Notes: generated from the sequence alone by a model not told the origin. Shown: positions 10,127-22,339, counted from the stretch's first letter. The stretch is DNA of 64,000 nucleotides from Kalaharituber pfeilii (GCA_015179045.1 WHUZ01000046.1:1-64000), one strand, 5' to 3'. Made by a program: numbers and translations.

Positions 10127-10856
10127 GGTTTCCTCGGTGGCAACCCCTTGTAGGCTTCAGAGGGGAGTTATTTCACAGAGTATAGAGGTGATACAACTAT
10201 AGATGCTGTAGATGTAGCTTTTTGCATTTTTTTCCTTCAGATTCAGAATCTGCACTATCAGTTTGATCTAGACTTGATTCAAGTAGGTATCGAGAAGAAT
10301 CCTATCGCGGTTGCAAAGCCGCTTCAAAAATACCTGCTGTGGTGTTGTTGTCTGTGTTCCGACTCTCATTAGGGTGGAATAATGGTATCAAGGAGGCAAA
10401 AGAGTGAATGATACCACAAAAAACCGAAATTTAAATACAATAAAAGAGAATACCCTGAAAACTTAACTCTCCTTGAAAAGACAATTCCATCTGAATGCAA
10501 CTCCCTGATGGCATCCTACCACCCGTCCTGTGAGTTCCAGCGTGGTTGACAAGAGATCATGTCCTTAAGTGTTCAACTTTATGAGTTTCCTTGGGGAGGC
10601 TACAATTATATTTGTTTACCAGAAAGTCTTATCATACACGGCAATGAGGGGGGTCCATTGTTGGCTGGTCATCAGGTAGCAAGCTGGCATCCTACCAAAG
10701 AATCTGTTCCTTATTCTGCTCAGGAGAGCAGTCTTGGGAAATACTTGCAGCTGGCATTAAGGTTTGCGGTTGATGCAGTTGAATGACTGGTTGAAGGATC
10801 GTGATTCGATAGCTTGTGGCTCCGATGGCTCTATTTCCAGTTGTGAGGAGTCTAGT

Positions 10857-11669
10857 TGAGGCAATGCACGGTGAACGACGCGGAATTGATAGCGGTGGGG
10901 GAAGCCTTGGAGGGAGAGGGGGAGTTGCTGGTCATCACGGATTCCAGAGTCACCATAGCGAAATTACAGAGGATAGCGAGAGGGGACTTGACACCAGAGG
11001 GGCTTGCTAGCTTCGTGAGGAGGCGGTGGGAGGAGAGGATTGCCCAGGGGGAACATGACCTAGCGGTGATGTGGGTGAAATCGCATAAAGGAGTCAGAGG
11101 TAACACTAGGGCAGACATGGCGGCGAAAGATGCCACTGCAATGCAATATCAGGATGAGACGGTGACGGAGGCAGGGATTAGACAACAGGTCAAAGAGTGG
11201 AGAGCCGAGGAGAGGAAGAGATTAAAGTTGTCGTATAGACCACTGGAGTATTTGGGGAGCAGGAGGAGGGTATCCACGCTGGCGCGAATTCTGGGAAACA
11301 AGGGACTACGGCAGTGGAGATACCAGATAGGGAAGGAGACCTCTCCCGAATGCAGGTGGTGCGGAAGAGACTATGAAAATTTTGAGCACATCATGAGAGT
11401 GTGTGAAGCGTGGAGGAAGAGACTACCGAGAGGAGAGGAGGGATTAAGGGAGCTGTCAAGAGACGAGGAGGGGGGAGAGATAACGTTGGCGGAGGTGATG
11501 GACTGGGCGGCGGAGTAGACGGAGGATTTATGCAACGTTCATTCTCATTTTATGGTTTTATCTGCGAGTTACTATTCGGTTACTGTCTTGCATGTATATA
11601 AACCCTCGCCAACGCCTACAAGGCGGCACGCGAGTAATGAAATAAAAAAAAAAAAAAAAAAAAAAAAAA
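10857..11669 (+). mobile_element. 5'-truncated LINE with RNase H, A tail, 813 bp
   Basis: The insert is bounded by GGAGTCTAGT (10847-10856, 11670-11679). It carries the ORF2 C-terminal part, a 3'UTR and an A hairpin (about 11605-11640) with about 27 A. Confidence 0.92.
10865..11518 (+). CDS. LINE ORF2 C-terminal part: RNase H and CCHC-like end (partial)
   Basis: The open frame starts inside the RNase H domain because the element is 5'-truncated. Visible are VNDAELIAVGEALEG (Glu motif), LLVITDSRVTIAK (Asp) and VKSHKGVRGNTRADMAAK (His...Asp). The Cys cluster CRWCG...FEHIMRVC follows and the protein ends EVMDWAAE. The first RNase H Asp (YTDGS) is missing, so this fragment cannot be active. The frame is undamaged, which fits a recent insertion. 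The same C-terminal end (TLAEVMDWAAE) recurs at 48.45 kb, so at least two insertions of this subfamily are present. Confidence 0.87.
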   Translation, partial: CTVNDAELIAVGEALEGEGELLVITDSRVTIAKLQRIARGDLTPEGLASFVRRRWEERIAQGEHDLAVMWVKSHKGVRGNTRADMAAKDATAMQYQDETVTEAGIRQQVKEWRAEERKRLKLSYRPLEYLGSRRRVSTLARILGNKGLRQWRYQIGKETSPECRWCGRDYENFEHIMRVCEAWRKRLPRGEEGLRELSRDEEGGEITLAEVMDWAAE

Positions 11670-11689
11670 GGAGTCTAGTCGCATGGGCA

Positions 11690-12245
11690 ATTGCATGAGA
11701 TCCGGCTCGTGGACTCATCGCAGCTAGGGGCTATAGTTCCATGGCTTGTTGAAGGGCTTCCGACTTCCCGATCCGAATTGTGATTCAATAACGTAGCTCA
11801 AGGCTTGCGGTTCCCTATTTTGTTGGACGTCCCTCACCATTGTAAACCTTTGCGATTCCGTCGCCTTTTACAACGAGTGCTGTTGCATCTGATTGCGTAA
11901 CCTTGAGGTTCCATGTTCGGTTGCATGACCTGTGGTTCTATGACTAGCTGTGGTGCCGAGTCCATATGCAAAGTGGTCGCCTAGGCTAGTTCCTATTTGC
12001 ATAGGAGTGGGTTGCAGCGATTGAGTATTTCATGGAATCATAAATCCCTTCAAAACAACTTTTCTGAAAAAGCTAATGTGCGGAATATGGACAATAATCC
12101 TTCATGCAACCTCTCTACAAGATGCATACAAAATTTTATCCTGGTAGTTGAGATATATATTGTCGCTCGCGATCATTTTGCCTATAAAACATACATCGGG
12201 ACGTGGTGAATTAGTGGCAGGTCTCCCCCAATACCGCGAGATATG
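11690..12245. other. No gene recognised
   Basis: Sequence with no supported ORF, RNA gene or retroelement end. Confidence 0.3.
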
Positions 12246-12263
12246 GCAGCGTAAGCTCAACTT

Positions 12264-12300
12264 TTTTTTTTTTTTTTTTATATATCATTGATCGCTTGCC
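12264..12300 (-). mobile_element. Minimal solo A tail, 37 bp
   Basis: Poly(T), ATATATCATTGATCGCTTGCC and nothing else, between 15-bp direct repeats GCGTAAGCTCAACTT (12249-12263, 12301-12315). Confidence 0.92.
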
Positions 12301-12309
12301 GCGTAAGCT

Positions 12310-12610
12310 CAACTTGACAGGTATGACAGGTTCTACACAACAGCACGAGAAGAGGCAGAGTGATCTGAATTTGACAAGTATTGCACTCTGGACGGCGCGA
12401 GATATAGTAACATGGGCTGAATTTATCAGGTATGGCAGGCCACTCTCGACAGCGAGGTGAGGCAGAATGAGCTAAATTTGACAGCTATGACAGGTCCCAC
12501 TTGACGGTAAGATAAAGATATACGAGCTGATTTCACAGGTAGGGCACTCACGGTGAGAGATACGGCAAAGTGGGCTCAACTTGAGCTGTAGGACGCCAGA
12601 TGATGGTATG
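12310..12610. repeat. Degenerate ~60-bp tandem repeat
   Basis: At least four imperfect units contain '(C)TCAACTTGACAGGTATGACAGG' and 'GAGATA.GGCA', diverging from left to right. It is related to the TGACAGG-rich tract at 2.3 kb. Confidence 0.55.
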
Positions 12611-12619
12611 GAATATGGA

Positions 12620-13850
12620 CCTATGAAATGTATAGATCGCGATATCTAGTAATAAATAAATAATAAGTTGTAAAATATGATATTACGATGGGGTAGAATG
12701 AAATTTATGCAATAAGCATGGTAGGCACAAGTACTTGGTAGCCAACTACTAATTGTTACCTCACAGCAACCGTAGAGCGGGTGGTCGATGGAGCGCGCGC
12801 ATACAAATATGGGAATATGCGAGGCATGCGCAGTCTAGTCGCGAAATGAGAGTTACGCTGAGAACTAGCAAGAATCGGTCTTTTTGGCCCCTGGCATATA
12901 TCTCTGGCGATAATTTTGTTGCGGTGCCGGCGTTGCAACGGACTTTTGACTTTTCGACTTTGTAACCCCGGTCGCCGTAGAATGATTGTCGCAATATTCG
13001 GTTTTCGTGTTCGATTTTTATTCGGCGTGCTAAAATTAATGCAAAATAGGTGATTGAATTCCAGGAATACGTACTCATTTCGACACCTCAATTGTGAATC
13101 CCCTAATATGGAAGGGTTACTTCAGAACCGTCAGAGCAAGAATTGCCACTCCAGCGCTGACTTCGTGCTTAAGAGCAGGACATTAGATTATATTGTGTGA
13201 TCACGTATCGCCATAGAAGCTGAGGTTTTCTCGCATGTGCACTGCCTACAGTACACGGTCATTGCTTCATATCTGATATGAACCCAAAATATATCATAAC
13301 CGTGATAGTTCTCATGGTCGGTGGTTGCTTTCAAGCTTCCTACAGTGTATCAAGTCTTGCATGCTGCCCCTCTATGCAATTAAGACCTGTGGATATTACC
13401 TTACATCATCTTGTACCAATCTGTGTCCTACCTTGGAAGTCATGTCACAAATAGAGCAGTGCGCAGAGCGAAGAGGTTGAGCACTCCAACATTCCTTCAG
13501 AAATCCAGTGTGGTTCTCAGGATGTCGCAGTACCGTTGTTCACGACCTGGAATTAGCGAACATGAGGGAGAACAGGCTTGTTCCATCGGAAATTTCTCTT
13601 CCGCCAAGCGAGACTCAATCTCGTAACACAATAGTGGTATCTGCTTCATATCTCCTAAAGCACAGCAGGTTGGGTGTATAGATGCCTTTCTATTGTCCTT
13701 CAGAAGCAACGTCATGATACTAAGTATATTTGCTTGACTAACTATGTACATACACGATGAGATATGCTATTCAGGGGAACGGCACTATATGATGATTTCC
13801 GGTGACCATTCCTTACATAAACCGAAGGTTCTAAGACTAACCCGATGTCT
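12620..13850. other. No gene recognised
   Basis: Overlapping short frames on both strands at 12.75-13.09 kb and others at 13.4-13.75 kb lack splice or domain support. This stretch lies downstream of the 13857 stop codon and may hold its 3'UTR. Confidence 0.3.
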
Positions 13851-13856
13851 TGCGGG

Positions 13857-15595
13857 TCAGAATGTGGTGGTCCTCGCAGCGTATTCGAGTAATTGCTTAA
13901 AGTGTCCGAGGTACTCCTTGGCTAAGGAATCTTTGGGGGGTGGCGCGGCACGGCGCGTTGTATAAGGATGCAGGTCGCGTTGTCGCTGTCGATACAACAC
14001 TAACTCACCCTCGTCACTACGAAGCCATTTGTGAATGGCGTTCACAACCTTCATCGTTGCTGACTTTGCTCGGCTGTCGGGTTTGTGCATGTCGTTCTTC
14101 GCTGAGTGCAATACAATTTTTAACGACTCCTCGCAGAAATGATCGCCAACATGCTTTAGTAGCAACACCAGCGTCCCAGAAGAAGAAGCCTGCTTTAGAT
14201 CATAGATACGCCCGGTAACCCAACAGTAAACCCCCAGTACAGAGTTCGAAGGGTACAAGGGTGGTTTTGCGGGGAGAGATGCCTTTTCGGGATTACTGGG
14301 ATCGTATACGCTGGCTTTATTCAAGGCTGCCTCGTATTCGATGAAATCGTATATGTTTACGTTGACCTTTGCCAAGATCTAAGGATATACAGATCATTAC
14401 GATTAGTTTATGTGGGCAAGCATGTCGGAGAAGTATTGCTCAGTTTTACTTACCGCCTTTGCATCCTTCAACGGTATCGGGGCCTTTCCTAGCTCCAACA
14501 ACTCAATAACATACTCGTGGTCTTGCAACCCTGCCTTCCTAGCCCTGTTTCCTATAAGCCAGTCGAATTCGCGTTCAACGGCACGGTAATATTGAGCTTT
14601 GAGATCTTCATGGTATGTAGATCTCCAATATGCCTTGCCGTTTTGTTTATCGCGATTGCGATCCTCGTGGTGTCGTCGGTCAATGTTTCCCGCTTCCCAG
14701 TCCGGCTTGGTGACTCGCTCTGTTAGTAGTTTGAATTCGACTGGGGCAGCTAGGCCGGCATACATGTAGCGTCCGCGTGAACAGTTGTAGGAGGTGAAGA
14801 AGGCTGCTAAAGGTGAGAGTGCGCCCTTGGCTTGATGGTTGGATTGTGAAGATAGCTGCGTTTTCCCACACTGTGGCTGAGAGGATCGCGCTAAAGATCC
14901 ATTCCCCGAGAGCTGGATGTTACATTTTCTTTTGAGGATTTTGCAATTTTCCTGGGCGTCGTGGAAGAAAAATCGTCCAGAAGCTTGGAAAGTTCGGCCC
15001 GTGCAGCGTTGGCTTTATTCGTACCCCACTGGCGAGCATTACACAATCTGTCAAACTCTGTTACTGGATCGGCTTTAGGTGAATACTTGAAGTTGCAAAA
15101 TTCGTATTTCTGGAAGAAATCTGAAAGCTCTTCGGCTGATGGATTCGGCCTTTTCTTTCCTGACGGGTCGTCTTGAGGCTTGGTGCCAGGGCTAATGGAG
15201 GGTTGATTGAGATGGACGGCTTTATAGAGTTCAATCCTCGCGTTATTTCTCTTCGCTGTGTCCCATTGTTTGATGTGACACAATCTCTCGAATTCCGCCA
15301 TCACAGCCCCACTCTGGTCATACTTGAAACATTCGAATTCATACTTCTTGAAGAAGTCATTGATAAGGCCAGTGTTCCATGCCGATTTTTCCTGGAGTTT
15401 CTCGGCGGCGAGAATTGTGTTGAATTTGGTTTGGTGTTTTGCAAGAGCTTTTGGCCCCCAATTTCGTAGGCGACAGAGACGCTCGAACTCGGCTTCGGGC
15501 CCGTTTTGGGGCTTATAACTGAAGTCGTGATAGGAGGTAAAGAAGTCCTGGAGCTTCTGAGTATTCTCGGTCGCTAAGCTTTGGGAGGAAGACAT
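13857..15595 (-). CDS. 538-aa protein with four FF..Y..EF.RL repeats
   Basis: Three exons join in phase 0: 14924-15595, 14454-14876 and 13857-14378. The introns are 47 nt (GTAACA...TCAG) and 75 nt (GTAAGT...TTAG). The start is the ATG at 15593-15595 (MSSSQSLATENTQ); an earlier in-frame ATG would add 20 residues. The N-terminal half has four related units of about 40 residues: FFTSYHDFSYKP...EFERLCRLRNWG, FFKKYEFECFKYD...EFERLCHIKQW, FFQKYEFCNFKYS...EFDRLCNARQWG, and a diverged FFTSYNCSRGRY...EFKLLT that only appears once the first intron is removed. The C-terminal ~220 residues (VNIYDFIEYEAALN onward) match nothing I recognise. No signal peptide or membrane segment is seen. Similar repeat proteins are common hypothetical proteins in ascomycetes; the function is unknown. 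Confidence 0.8.
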
Positions 15596-15739
15596 GGAGA
15601 GCTGTGCCACGTGAAGAACTGTTTTTAATGTAAACTTGATAGGAGAAATTTGCAAGGAAATTGATCGTAGTGTAGAGCTTCTGTAGAGTGCCTATTTGTG
15701 TAGAACAATTTGTTTGATGCCACGGAAACCTCACTTGCT

Positions 15740-16110
15740 AGTTCAATGCGGGGAGTGCCCGCACAATCAGGCCTCCAACGAGATTCTACAATGGAACTAG
15801 TGGCGACATGCTATCCCGTATAGGGGACATGCTAGAACGCTCACCCCTGATGATCATTCCCACTTTCCTGCACTTCTAGTGGTTGCATAAGTCATGGAAA
15901 GCTCCATTTGTTGTATGGGAGCTGGCCACGGAAGTAGAATGTCTGTTAGAAGTTTATTCCTTTTTTCTTGTCACCATTATTACATAAAGACACGTTACCG
16001 GTAAGCTTTGCAAGCAAGCGTGTTTCTGTTTCCACTAATAACCAAAGGACTGTCTTTCGTTGCCGTAAAGTATTGTAGATAGGTAGTCTGATTAGCTCTT
16101 GTCATGATAG
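15740..16110. other. Upstream region of the repeat protein gene; no gene recognised
   Basis: This should contain the promoter of the minus-strand gene. I see no ORF worth calling. Confidence 0.3.
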
Positions 16111-16123
16111 CTAAAACTCGAAA

Positions 16124-16195
16124 TTTAGAACTTGGCGCTAGACGGACTGAGAGGCGATGGAAGGGAAGGATATGGATCTAGCGCGAAGTTCTAAA
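16124..16195. repeat. 72-bp foldback (inverted repeat)
   Basis: TTTAGAACTTGGCGCTAGA and TCTAGCGCGAAGTTCTAAA are near-perfect inverted repeats around a ~34-nt centre. It looks like a small MITE or hairpin remnant. Confidence 0.7.
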
Positions 16196-16742
16196 CTCAA
16201 AAAATAATATTCGTACGACACTGAATACTGGTGAATTGCTACAGAATTGCATCATCAGAATGCAGCATGAATTGGTCCCGTAGTGCTACTACTCGCCCTT
16301 CGCATAATGATATGAAGCAACTACAGTACGAGGAGCACCTATTTAGTCTTGCGTATTTATCCAATGAAGGTTTACATTTCGATTGGAGTCCTTGGCATTT
16401 CCTGTCGCATAATGGATTTTGGGTGGGCAGTATACAAATTCAACTTGAGTGTTGAGCGGTGTACATGAAGAAGCACGAGGACATACAGTCTTATCTTGTT
16501 GTAACGAAAGGCAAAAATATGGCCCATTTTTATTCATTATAGCAAGGTTTCGTTGTCGAATATTGAGTAGCAAATTAGTCAGAAATGCTTCGCAGTTAAA
16601 TAAAGCTGAATACGAGTATGAGAACAGCTGAACTTAGAGATAGGTATAAGCACAGTTGAACTTCAGGAATTAGAGCCTATTGCTCTAATTTTACCGTTGT
16701 ATTATTGAAGGAAATTAACTAAAGTCAGAAATATTGAAGCTA

Positions 16743-16825
16743 TACTCGCTCGTTCAAACAGTATTGGAATAGCTGACTAGCGCATAATCAGTCAGCCGTT
16801 CCAATACTTTCTGAGTGAGCGAGTA
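16743..16825. repeat. 83-bp foldback with ACTCGCTC termini
   Basis: TACTCGCTCG...AGTATTGGAATAGCTGACT pairs with AGTCAGCCGTTCCAATACT...GAGCGAGTA. The loop contains AGCGCATAAT, also found in the loop of the foldback at 26.4 kb. The ends suggest a Tc1/mariner-type MITE. Confidence 0.65.
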
Positions 16826-16829
16826 AAAG

Positions 16830-17175
16830 AGGAAATAATTAAATATAATTTTATAAATATCTCTATTAAGACATTTAGAGAAAAGTATCTATAAAATGCT
16901 AGGCATTGAATAAGCTAGAGAAGCAATAAATATATAGAAAACAATTACGTAGTTACTAAAAAGAACTTTAAATAAGTTTAAAAAGTATTTTAAAAATAAT
17001 AATGCTAGTATAATTATATCAAATAAAAGTTAATAAATTAACTAGTTGAACTTTCTACTATATACAAAATTTCATAAAAAGCTAGATATTAACTTGTAAT
17101 AAATATAGCTTATAGCAGTAGTTGAAAAAAAAAAGAATATACTTATTGAGAGCTATTTGCACTCATAGTAATTTT
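16830..17175. other. AT-rich relic, no gene
   Basis: The stretch is strongly AT-rich compared with its surroundings, with many TAAATA/TATAATA words and no ORF. It may be RIP-mutated transposon sequence belonging to the adjacent foldback. Confidence 0.45.
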
Positions 17176-17686
17176 TTGTTGTAGCAGTATCCGCAATATC
17201 CCAGCATCCCGGTAGCGTGCATTAGCCCAAATCTTACCTTTTAAATATGAGGTCGCTTCAACAATATATATGCACATCATCATAAGCCCCTACCGACAAG
17301 TGTCGCTTCGGGCTGTGTTTAGCTATCTTTTCCATCGGTATTGTGGTTATCACCGCAGCTTGATCAAATAAATTCAATAAACGGAAAAGCATACATGACC
17401 ATATGACTACCGCAAGTTTGTGACACCCCCTACATCTCAAACCCTCTCTACTCTAGAAAGCCCCTCAAGATATTTCGCTCTTACTCTCATTCTCCTTGCA
17501 AAATCTAACGAGCCCACCCTACCCGCTGGCATGTCTTCCACACACTGCATAGAAGAGGCTAAACGCAGGTGATTACAGTACATCCTCTTAGTTCTGAAAG
17601 TCAAAATACATGGGTATAAAGGCTGCAACAGCATTTTCTGCAACGGAACAAGTGCGGAGATGAAGTGGAAAGGAAAAACTATTGTC

Positions 17687-20024
17687 CTAGTTAATTTTCT
17701 GAATCTTATCATAGTCATTCCTCAAATCAGTCAATGCCCTTGTTAGAGCATCCTTCTGCCTTTCCATATACACCCGATATCCATTGTTAAGAAATTCAGC
17801 GCTCTTTGGGTCTTGTCCAGTCTCTTTCTGGATAACCTTCATTTGTTCTCTCCAATAACGTTCAGCCACTTCATTGACGTGAAGGTTAGCGATGTTTGGA
17901 TCCCGACGCTGAGCCAGATACAGGTACTCGGTCAACATTTGACAACGTAAGACCGCCTGAGCAACTAGCGTAAGAGGGTTGTCCACTGCGGCAGGTTAGA
18001 ACTTGACATGTGAAATACGGCAATAGAAGACCTGTAAGATAGCAGGAACAGCAAGTGAAGAGGTGAATCAGCTTACCAGACTTGCAAAGATTTCTCCTTG
18101 TTCGTCCTATATTACCCCAGACAATAGCACCGATACCTAAGACAAAGGAAAGTGCAGGGGGTGTTAACGTCCTGACTGTTAATTCTGTTGCCTTGTAAGC
18201 CATGTAGCCTCCTGTCGCTACGCCAGCCAGACCTATACCCAACCCCAATATCCATTGGGTCTTGAATGTCTGCATGATCTCCCTGTTGTGAGTGATAGCA
18301 ACTACAGCAGCGGACATAGTCTTGCGGAATTCGAGGTACAAAAGGCTAGTGTCGTGCAGTATTTGATGGTCCTCTCGCGATTGATTGGGGGCTAGTGCAA
18401 CGAGGTGTTAACAATAAAGCCCATTCACGTACAAATGACTAGATTTCCAAACGGGAGTTTATGGGTTGATGGCCAACGGAGCTTGCTAGAACTAGTACAT
18501 ACTTCTAATAAGCCGTTCCATTTTCTGGTTGACCCTCTCAAGCGAATTCTTCGTTTCGCTCACACTTGTTTTCCATTTTGTAAGTTCATCTGTGGGAGCT
18601 CCAAACTTCTAACAAGCACATATCAGCACAATGCAATAACCCACACAAGTCCTGCGTTCACAACTTCCAATGCTTTCAATCGGGTAAGAAGCATGAACTG
18701 ACGATTCACTCACCGTAATGAGGGTCAATATTTCCAAAGATAGGATTGAAAGGTTTCTCAAAACTTCATCATAGTCTTGCCCAATTCGTGTGATAATCCT
18801 TCTTACCAGCGGATCTACGCCTTCCCCCCTAGGATTAAAGATATGCAAGAACATGAAGCAACCCAACACAAAGCTATCTAGTAGTTAACAGGCTGGTATA
18901 CACTTTCAGCCTTCATGAGGCCTAGTGCTGCTTGATTACTCACCATTTACATGCTTTCAAAGTGTCTTCAATAACATCTGATGCCTGGTTGACGATTTGA
19001 CCTAAAATTTGCTGCCCATTGGTCAAAAGATTATAGAAGAAGGCCGAATCCCAACATATGGAAAAGTAGGATTCTTCCACTGGCTCCAACCCAAAAACGT
19101 CGAGCTTAGTTAGCCTCTGGCAAATTCTTGCGTCGCGGACGCCACAGCAATGTATTCTATCACAGACTCTGGCAGTTTCTATCATTACATCTGCGGTCGG
19201 GTCTCTTAAACGAACACTGATCTGTTGATCGACATGTAATTAGCTTTCGCTCGTATCAATAAAGTCTTGATGGCAGTTTGTGGGATCAATTTGGTGGGGA
19301 TTTACGGCGATCATTGAGTCATTCTCAAAAAGTGCATGGTTTTCGTAAACTAGTGGTGACCTTTCCTCATTCACTGTGTTGATAGAGCTAAAATTGAATA
19401 ATTCATCGAGGAAGTCGTTTATGATGTTTTCAATTTCCTCTTTACCCCTAGTAAAATCTCTTCTAACTAGGTCGATTGCCCTTTTGAGCGCCCGGTCGGG
19501 GCACTTGATGATAAAATCAAAGGGGATAGTGCCCCTTTGCAATGTCTACATATACCCAGCGCTTCAGTTTGTACGCGTGTTCGGAAAGAAACGTAATTGT
19601 GTGGGAACATACCTGACATTGTTGTCGGCCTGAAATTGAAAATTGTTGTGTTATTGGCATCAACTCTACCGAGTGAGATTTACCTTTTTCCCGCTGACAG
19701 TCTCTAACCCCAAGGTCCGCAATTGGTCTTCGCTGGTGAATTTTCGCGACAGTGTTTGTGGAGGAGAATGTCTCATTGCCGGTTTTTTTCAGAGTGGATT
19801 TTATCAAGTATGTAAAGTAGTTGCCTCATTGTGAAGATGCCGTGGCGCGCCTGTTGAGGAGTCGAAATGCCAGGTTTTGCACAAGTTCTGGAATTCGGTA
19901 GCAGCGTTTTAGGGGTGGTCAACTTGCTTGGAGTCTGATGCTTCGAGAAATCAAAAAAAGGTGGGCGGTTAAGGAGAATTAGGGCTTTGGATTGACGAGA
20001 GCCGTAGGAGCTTCGTTTACTCAT
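17687..20024 (-). CDS. Multi-exon membrane protein, function unknown (5' end uncertain)
   Basis: Exons from 5' to 3': about 19816-19684, 19629-19613 (17 nt), 19545-19375, 19221-18944, 18873-18714, 18608-18503, 18391-18077 and 17985-17687. All joints keep one frame with GT-AG introns of 54-153 nt. Residues include FDFIIKCPDRALKRAIDL, then ARVCDRIHCCGVRDARICQR, a Lys/Glu-rich helix (TDELTKWKTSVSETKNSLE) and two hydrophobic segments close together near the C-terminus (ILGLGIGLAGVATGGYMA and PALSFVLGIGAIVWG). The tail is helical and charged, ending DKIQKIN. The start is unresolved: an ATG at 20022-20024 opens a frame (MSKRSSYGSRQS) that I could not join cleanly to the 19816 exon. It may be an integral membrane protein; I recognise no family. 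Confidence 0.65.
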
Positions 20025-20199
20025 AGACGCCCACTGGAGCAGAAGTTCTCCGCTTTTCTTGCGCCGCGCGCGCCAAGTGGTTGGAAAGGGATTGTCACCT
20101 GCAAGGCGTTGGTGGCCTAAAATTGCGGTACAGCTCGCATCATAGCAATACCAATCACCCGAAACAGCCGCAATGTACAAAGTATTGTAAACATCAATT

Positions 20200-20568
20200 A
20201 AAAAATAACACTTTCCTTTCCGTGCTCGCCGCCTTCAGGCGAAATGTAAAAAGTAGAGTTCCAGATCTTGAATACTGTCTGTCACAATGTAAGGAAGTTT
20301 ATGCAAAGAAATTTGCAAGCCCCTACTCAACGCATGACGCAGACGAACTTGTTATCGGATAAGGCTGGCACTGAAGGGTTTTATCCAATACGACAAAAAT
20401 CACTAATCCCCACCGGCCCAATTGGCTCTGGCTGAGCAGACAAGATCCAATAGCAAAGGTTCGACTGTACGAAAAAAAAACTTATTATCAGCTCTTGCTG
20501 AAATTGTGTTCAAATGTTATATCCAATGAAATCCAGCGAGTGAACTAATGCCAAACATGTCGATAATC
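20200..20568. repeat. No gene; contains a TATTGGATAAG-type hairpin
   Basis: About 20350-20395 reads TATCGGATAAGGCTGGCACT...GGTTTTATCCAATACGAC, a short foldback also found at 25.09-25.15 kb. No ORF is supported. Confidence 0.45.
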
Positions 20569-20580
20569 ATGATGGGCTGA

Positions 20581-21167
20581 TTTTCGTTCCGGGGCTGCGA
20601 AGGTAGTCTCATCCAGAGGGTCTTGGCATGATGCTATGCGAAGGTGTGGAGGAAGGAGAGGAGAGGGGAGGGGGGAGAGGTGGAGAGATATAGGGGAGCC
20701 TCCCTGATGCAGAAGCTAGAAGAACCGTCCGGAAGTTTCTGGAATCAGGTTTTAGAAGGGGGTGGAATGGGGATGTGTATGTGGTAAACTACAGATTACG
20801 AGCTAAATTGCGGTGGGATACAGTTGATTAATTCCTACAGAATATGCGTCCAAAAACAGCCCTATTTATGCAACAAAATTCAGGAAGTACCTTCGTACCC
20901 AACTAAACAATCATTGGTGCGGAATGAGGTTGCGCCTAGCAGCGGATTCAGACGGTAAAGAGGATATAATCGGCATAGGAAATAGAAGACCATAGAATCC
21001 TGAAACGTCAGTCGGCATCATGGCAGGTTGCATATGTTTCAGCACACCCAACCACTGTGCACGATGTTTCACTTCAGCGCTGCATATTCTTCAACAGTGT
21101 ATATAGAACTTTCTTTGTTAGGCTTTGAGGGCTTCCTGCCATGGCTTGGCGCTGCAAGCGGGGTTAC

Positions 21168-21201
<34 letters not shown>
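20581..21201 (+). mobile_element. Noncoding B-tailed retroelement, 621 bp
   Basis: It lies between 12-bp repeats ATGATGGGCTGA (20569-20580, 21202-21213). It begins TTTTCGTTCCGGGGCTGCGAAGG, the same start as the UTR block at 45.47 kb. It shares the pyrimidine/purine-rich block and GTTTCTGGAATCAGG, then has about 350 bp of its own before a B hairpin (GGGCTTCCTGCCATGGC) and poly(A). No ORF is visible, so it would depend on a LINE for movement. Confidence 0.85.
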
Positions 21202-21202
<1 letters not shown>

Positions 21203-21213
21203 TGATGGGCTGA

Positions 21214-21625
21214 ATAGAGAGCGATACCTAATTGCGATACATCAAAAATTTAGAAATAATTGGCTGTTTGCACGTAAAACTACAAACACTGCCTGGGCAT
21301 AGAGATGTAGATTATGCATGACATCTACGTATTTCAATCGAGAGAGCCTCGGTTTATAGATAAGAGCGACAAAGTATTTGGGTTTAAAAGAGAATAATGT
21401 AGAGGTATGTCACTAGTGGTTGGGGAGATAGTAATTGTCTATGCGCCAAATATGGCACATCTCAGCTACAAACCCGTGGAAAAGACATGCGTGCCAAAAT
21501 GCGGAACAAGTCAAACTGTTGATCTCCTCCCATGAGTGCAATTTTTGTATTTTTTTGGTTAGGCTTGATAGGGTTGAAGATTATGCAACGAGCATCAAGG
21601 GACATATCACGTGAGGCTGTCATGT
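21214..21625. other. No gene recognised
   Basis: No supported feature between the B-tailed element and the hAT MITE. Confidence 0.3.
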
Positions 21626-21631
21626 GTGAAG

Positions 21632-21936
21632 TAGTGAGCAGCACGAGCCGAGCCAGCTCGAGCTCAAGATCATGCTAGTGTTTTTCTTGTCAGCTCGCTA
21701 AAATGCTTAGCCAGTGCAAGGTTTCATAAACTGTAAATACCTAATATAGTCATAATTAGAGACTTCGAGCTCATTCTGACCTACCAACAACTTCGAAATG
21801 CTCAATTTAGCTGATAGTAGTGAGAAAGATGAAAATTTAGCTTAGTTTAGTATAGTTGGTCAATATTATATATATAATCAATCTAGGCTCGAGCTCACCC
21901 TCCAGCTCGGCTCGAGCTAGCTCGTGCCGCTCACTA
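21632..21936 (+). mobile_element. hAT-type MITE, copy 1 (305 bp)
   Basis: Terminal inverted repeats TAGTGAGCAGCACGAGCC / GCTCGTGCCGCTCACTA enclose an AT-rich core. The flanks GTGTGAAG / GTGTGAAA are a near 8-bp duplication, 2 bp offset. No transposase is encoded. Confidence 0.8.
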
Positions 21937-21939
21937 CAG

Positions 21940-22335
21940 TGTGAAAGATAGCACATGAGCCGAGATTATGGTATAAGGTAATTCCATGTGATGAGGGATC
22001 TAAGTTGTGGATACGTGTTGTAAAGATGAGCAACCTTAATACTCGCACAATTTGCTAGCAGCTCATGTCTATAAATAGGTGGATGTTAGGAGCACATACT
22101 GTACGTTGAATACACAAGACACAACCCATATATGTTGTTACAGATACAAACTTACCTATACTGTGATGCCAAGTCTGTTTGGGACACCAATGCACCTAGT
22201 AACTGAAGTTACTTCAGGTATGCTTCAGATTGATTAGGGAACTATCAACGACTCAAGTATGCAGACATGAAAAAGGATAGCATATAGGCACTCGCGTCTG
22301 TGTCAGCACGCAACAGCTTGGTATATGTTTTTACA
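21940..22335. other. No gene recognised; likely 3' flank of the next gene
   Basis: No ORF. It precedes the stop codon of the minus-strand gene ending at 22340. Confidence 0.3.
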
Positions 22336-22339
22336 ACCG

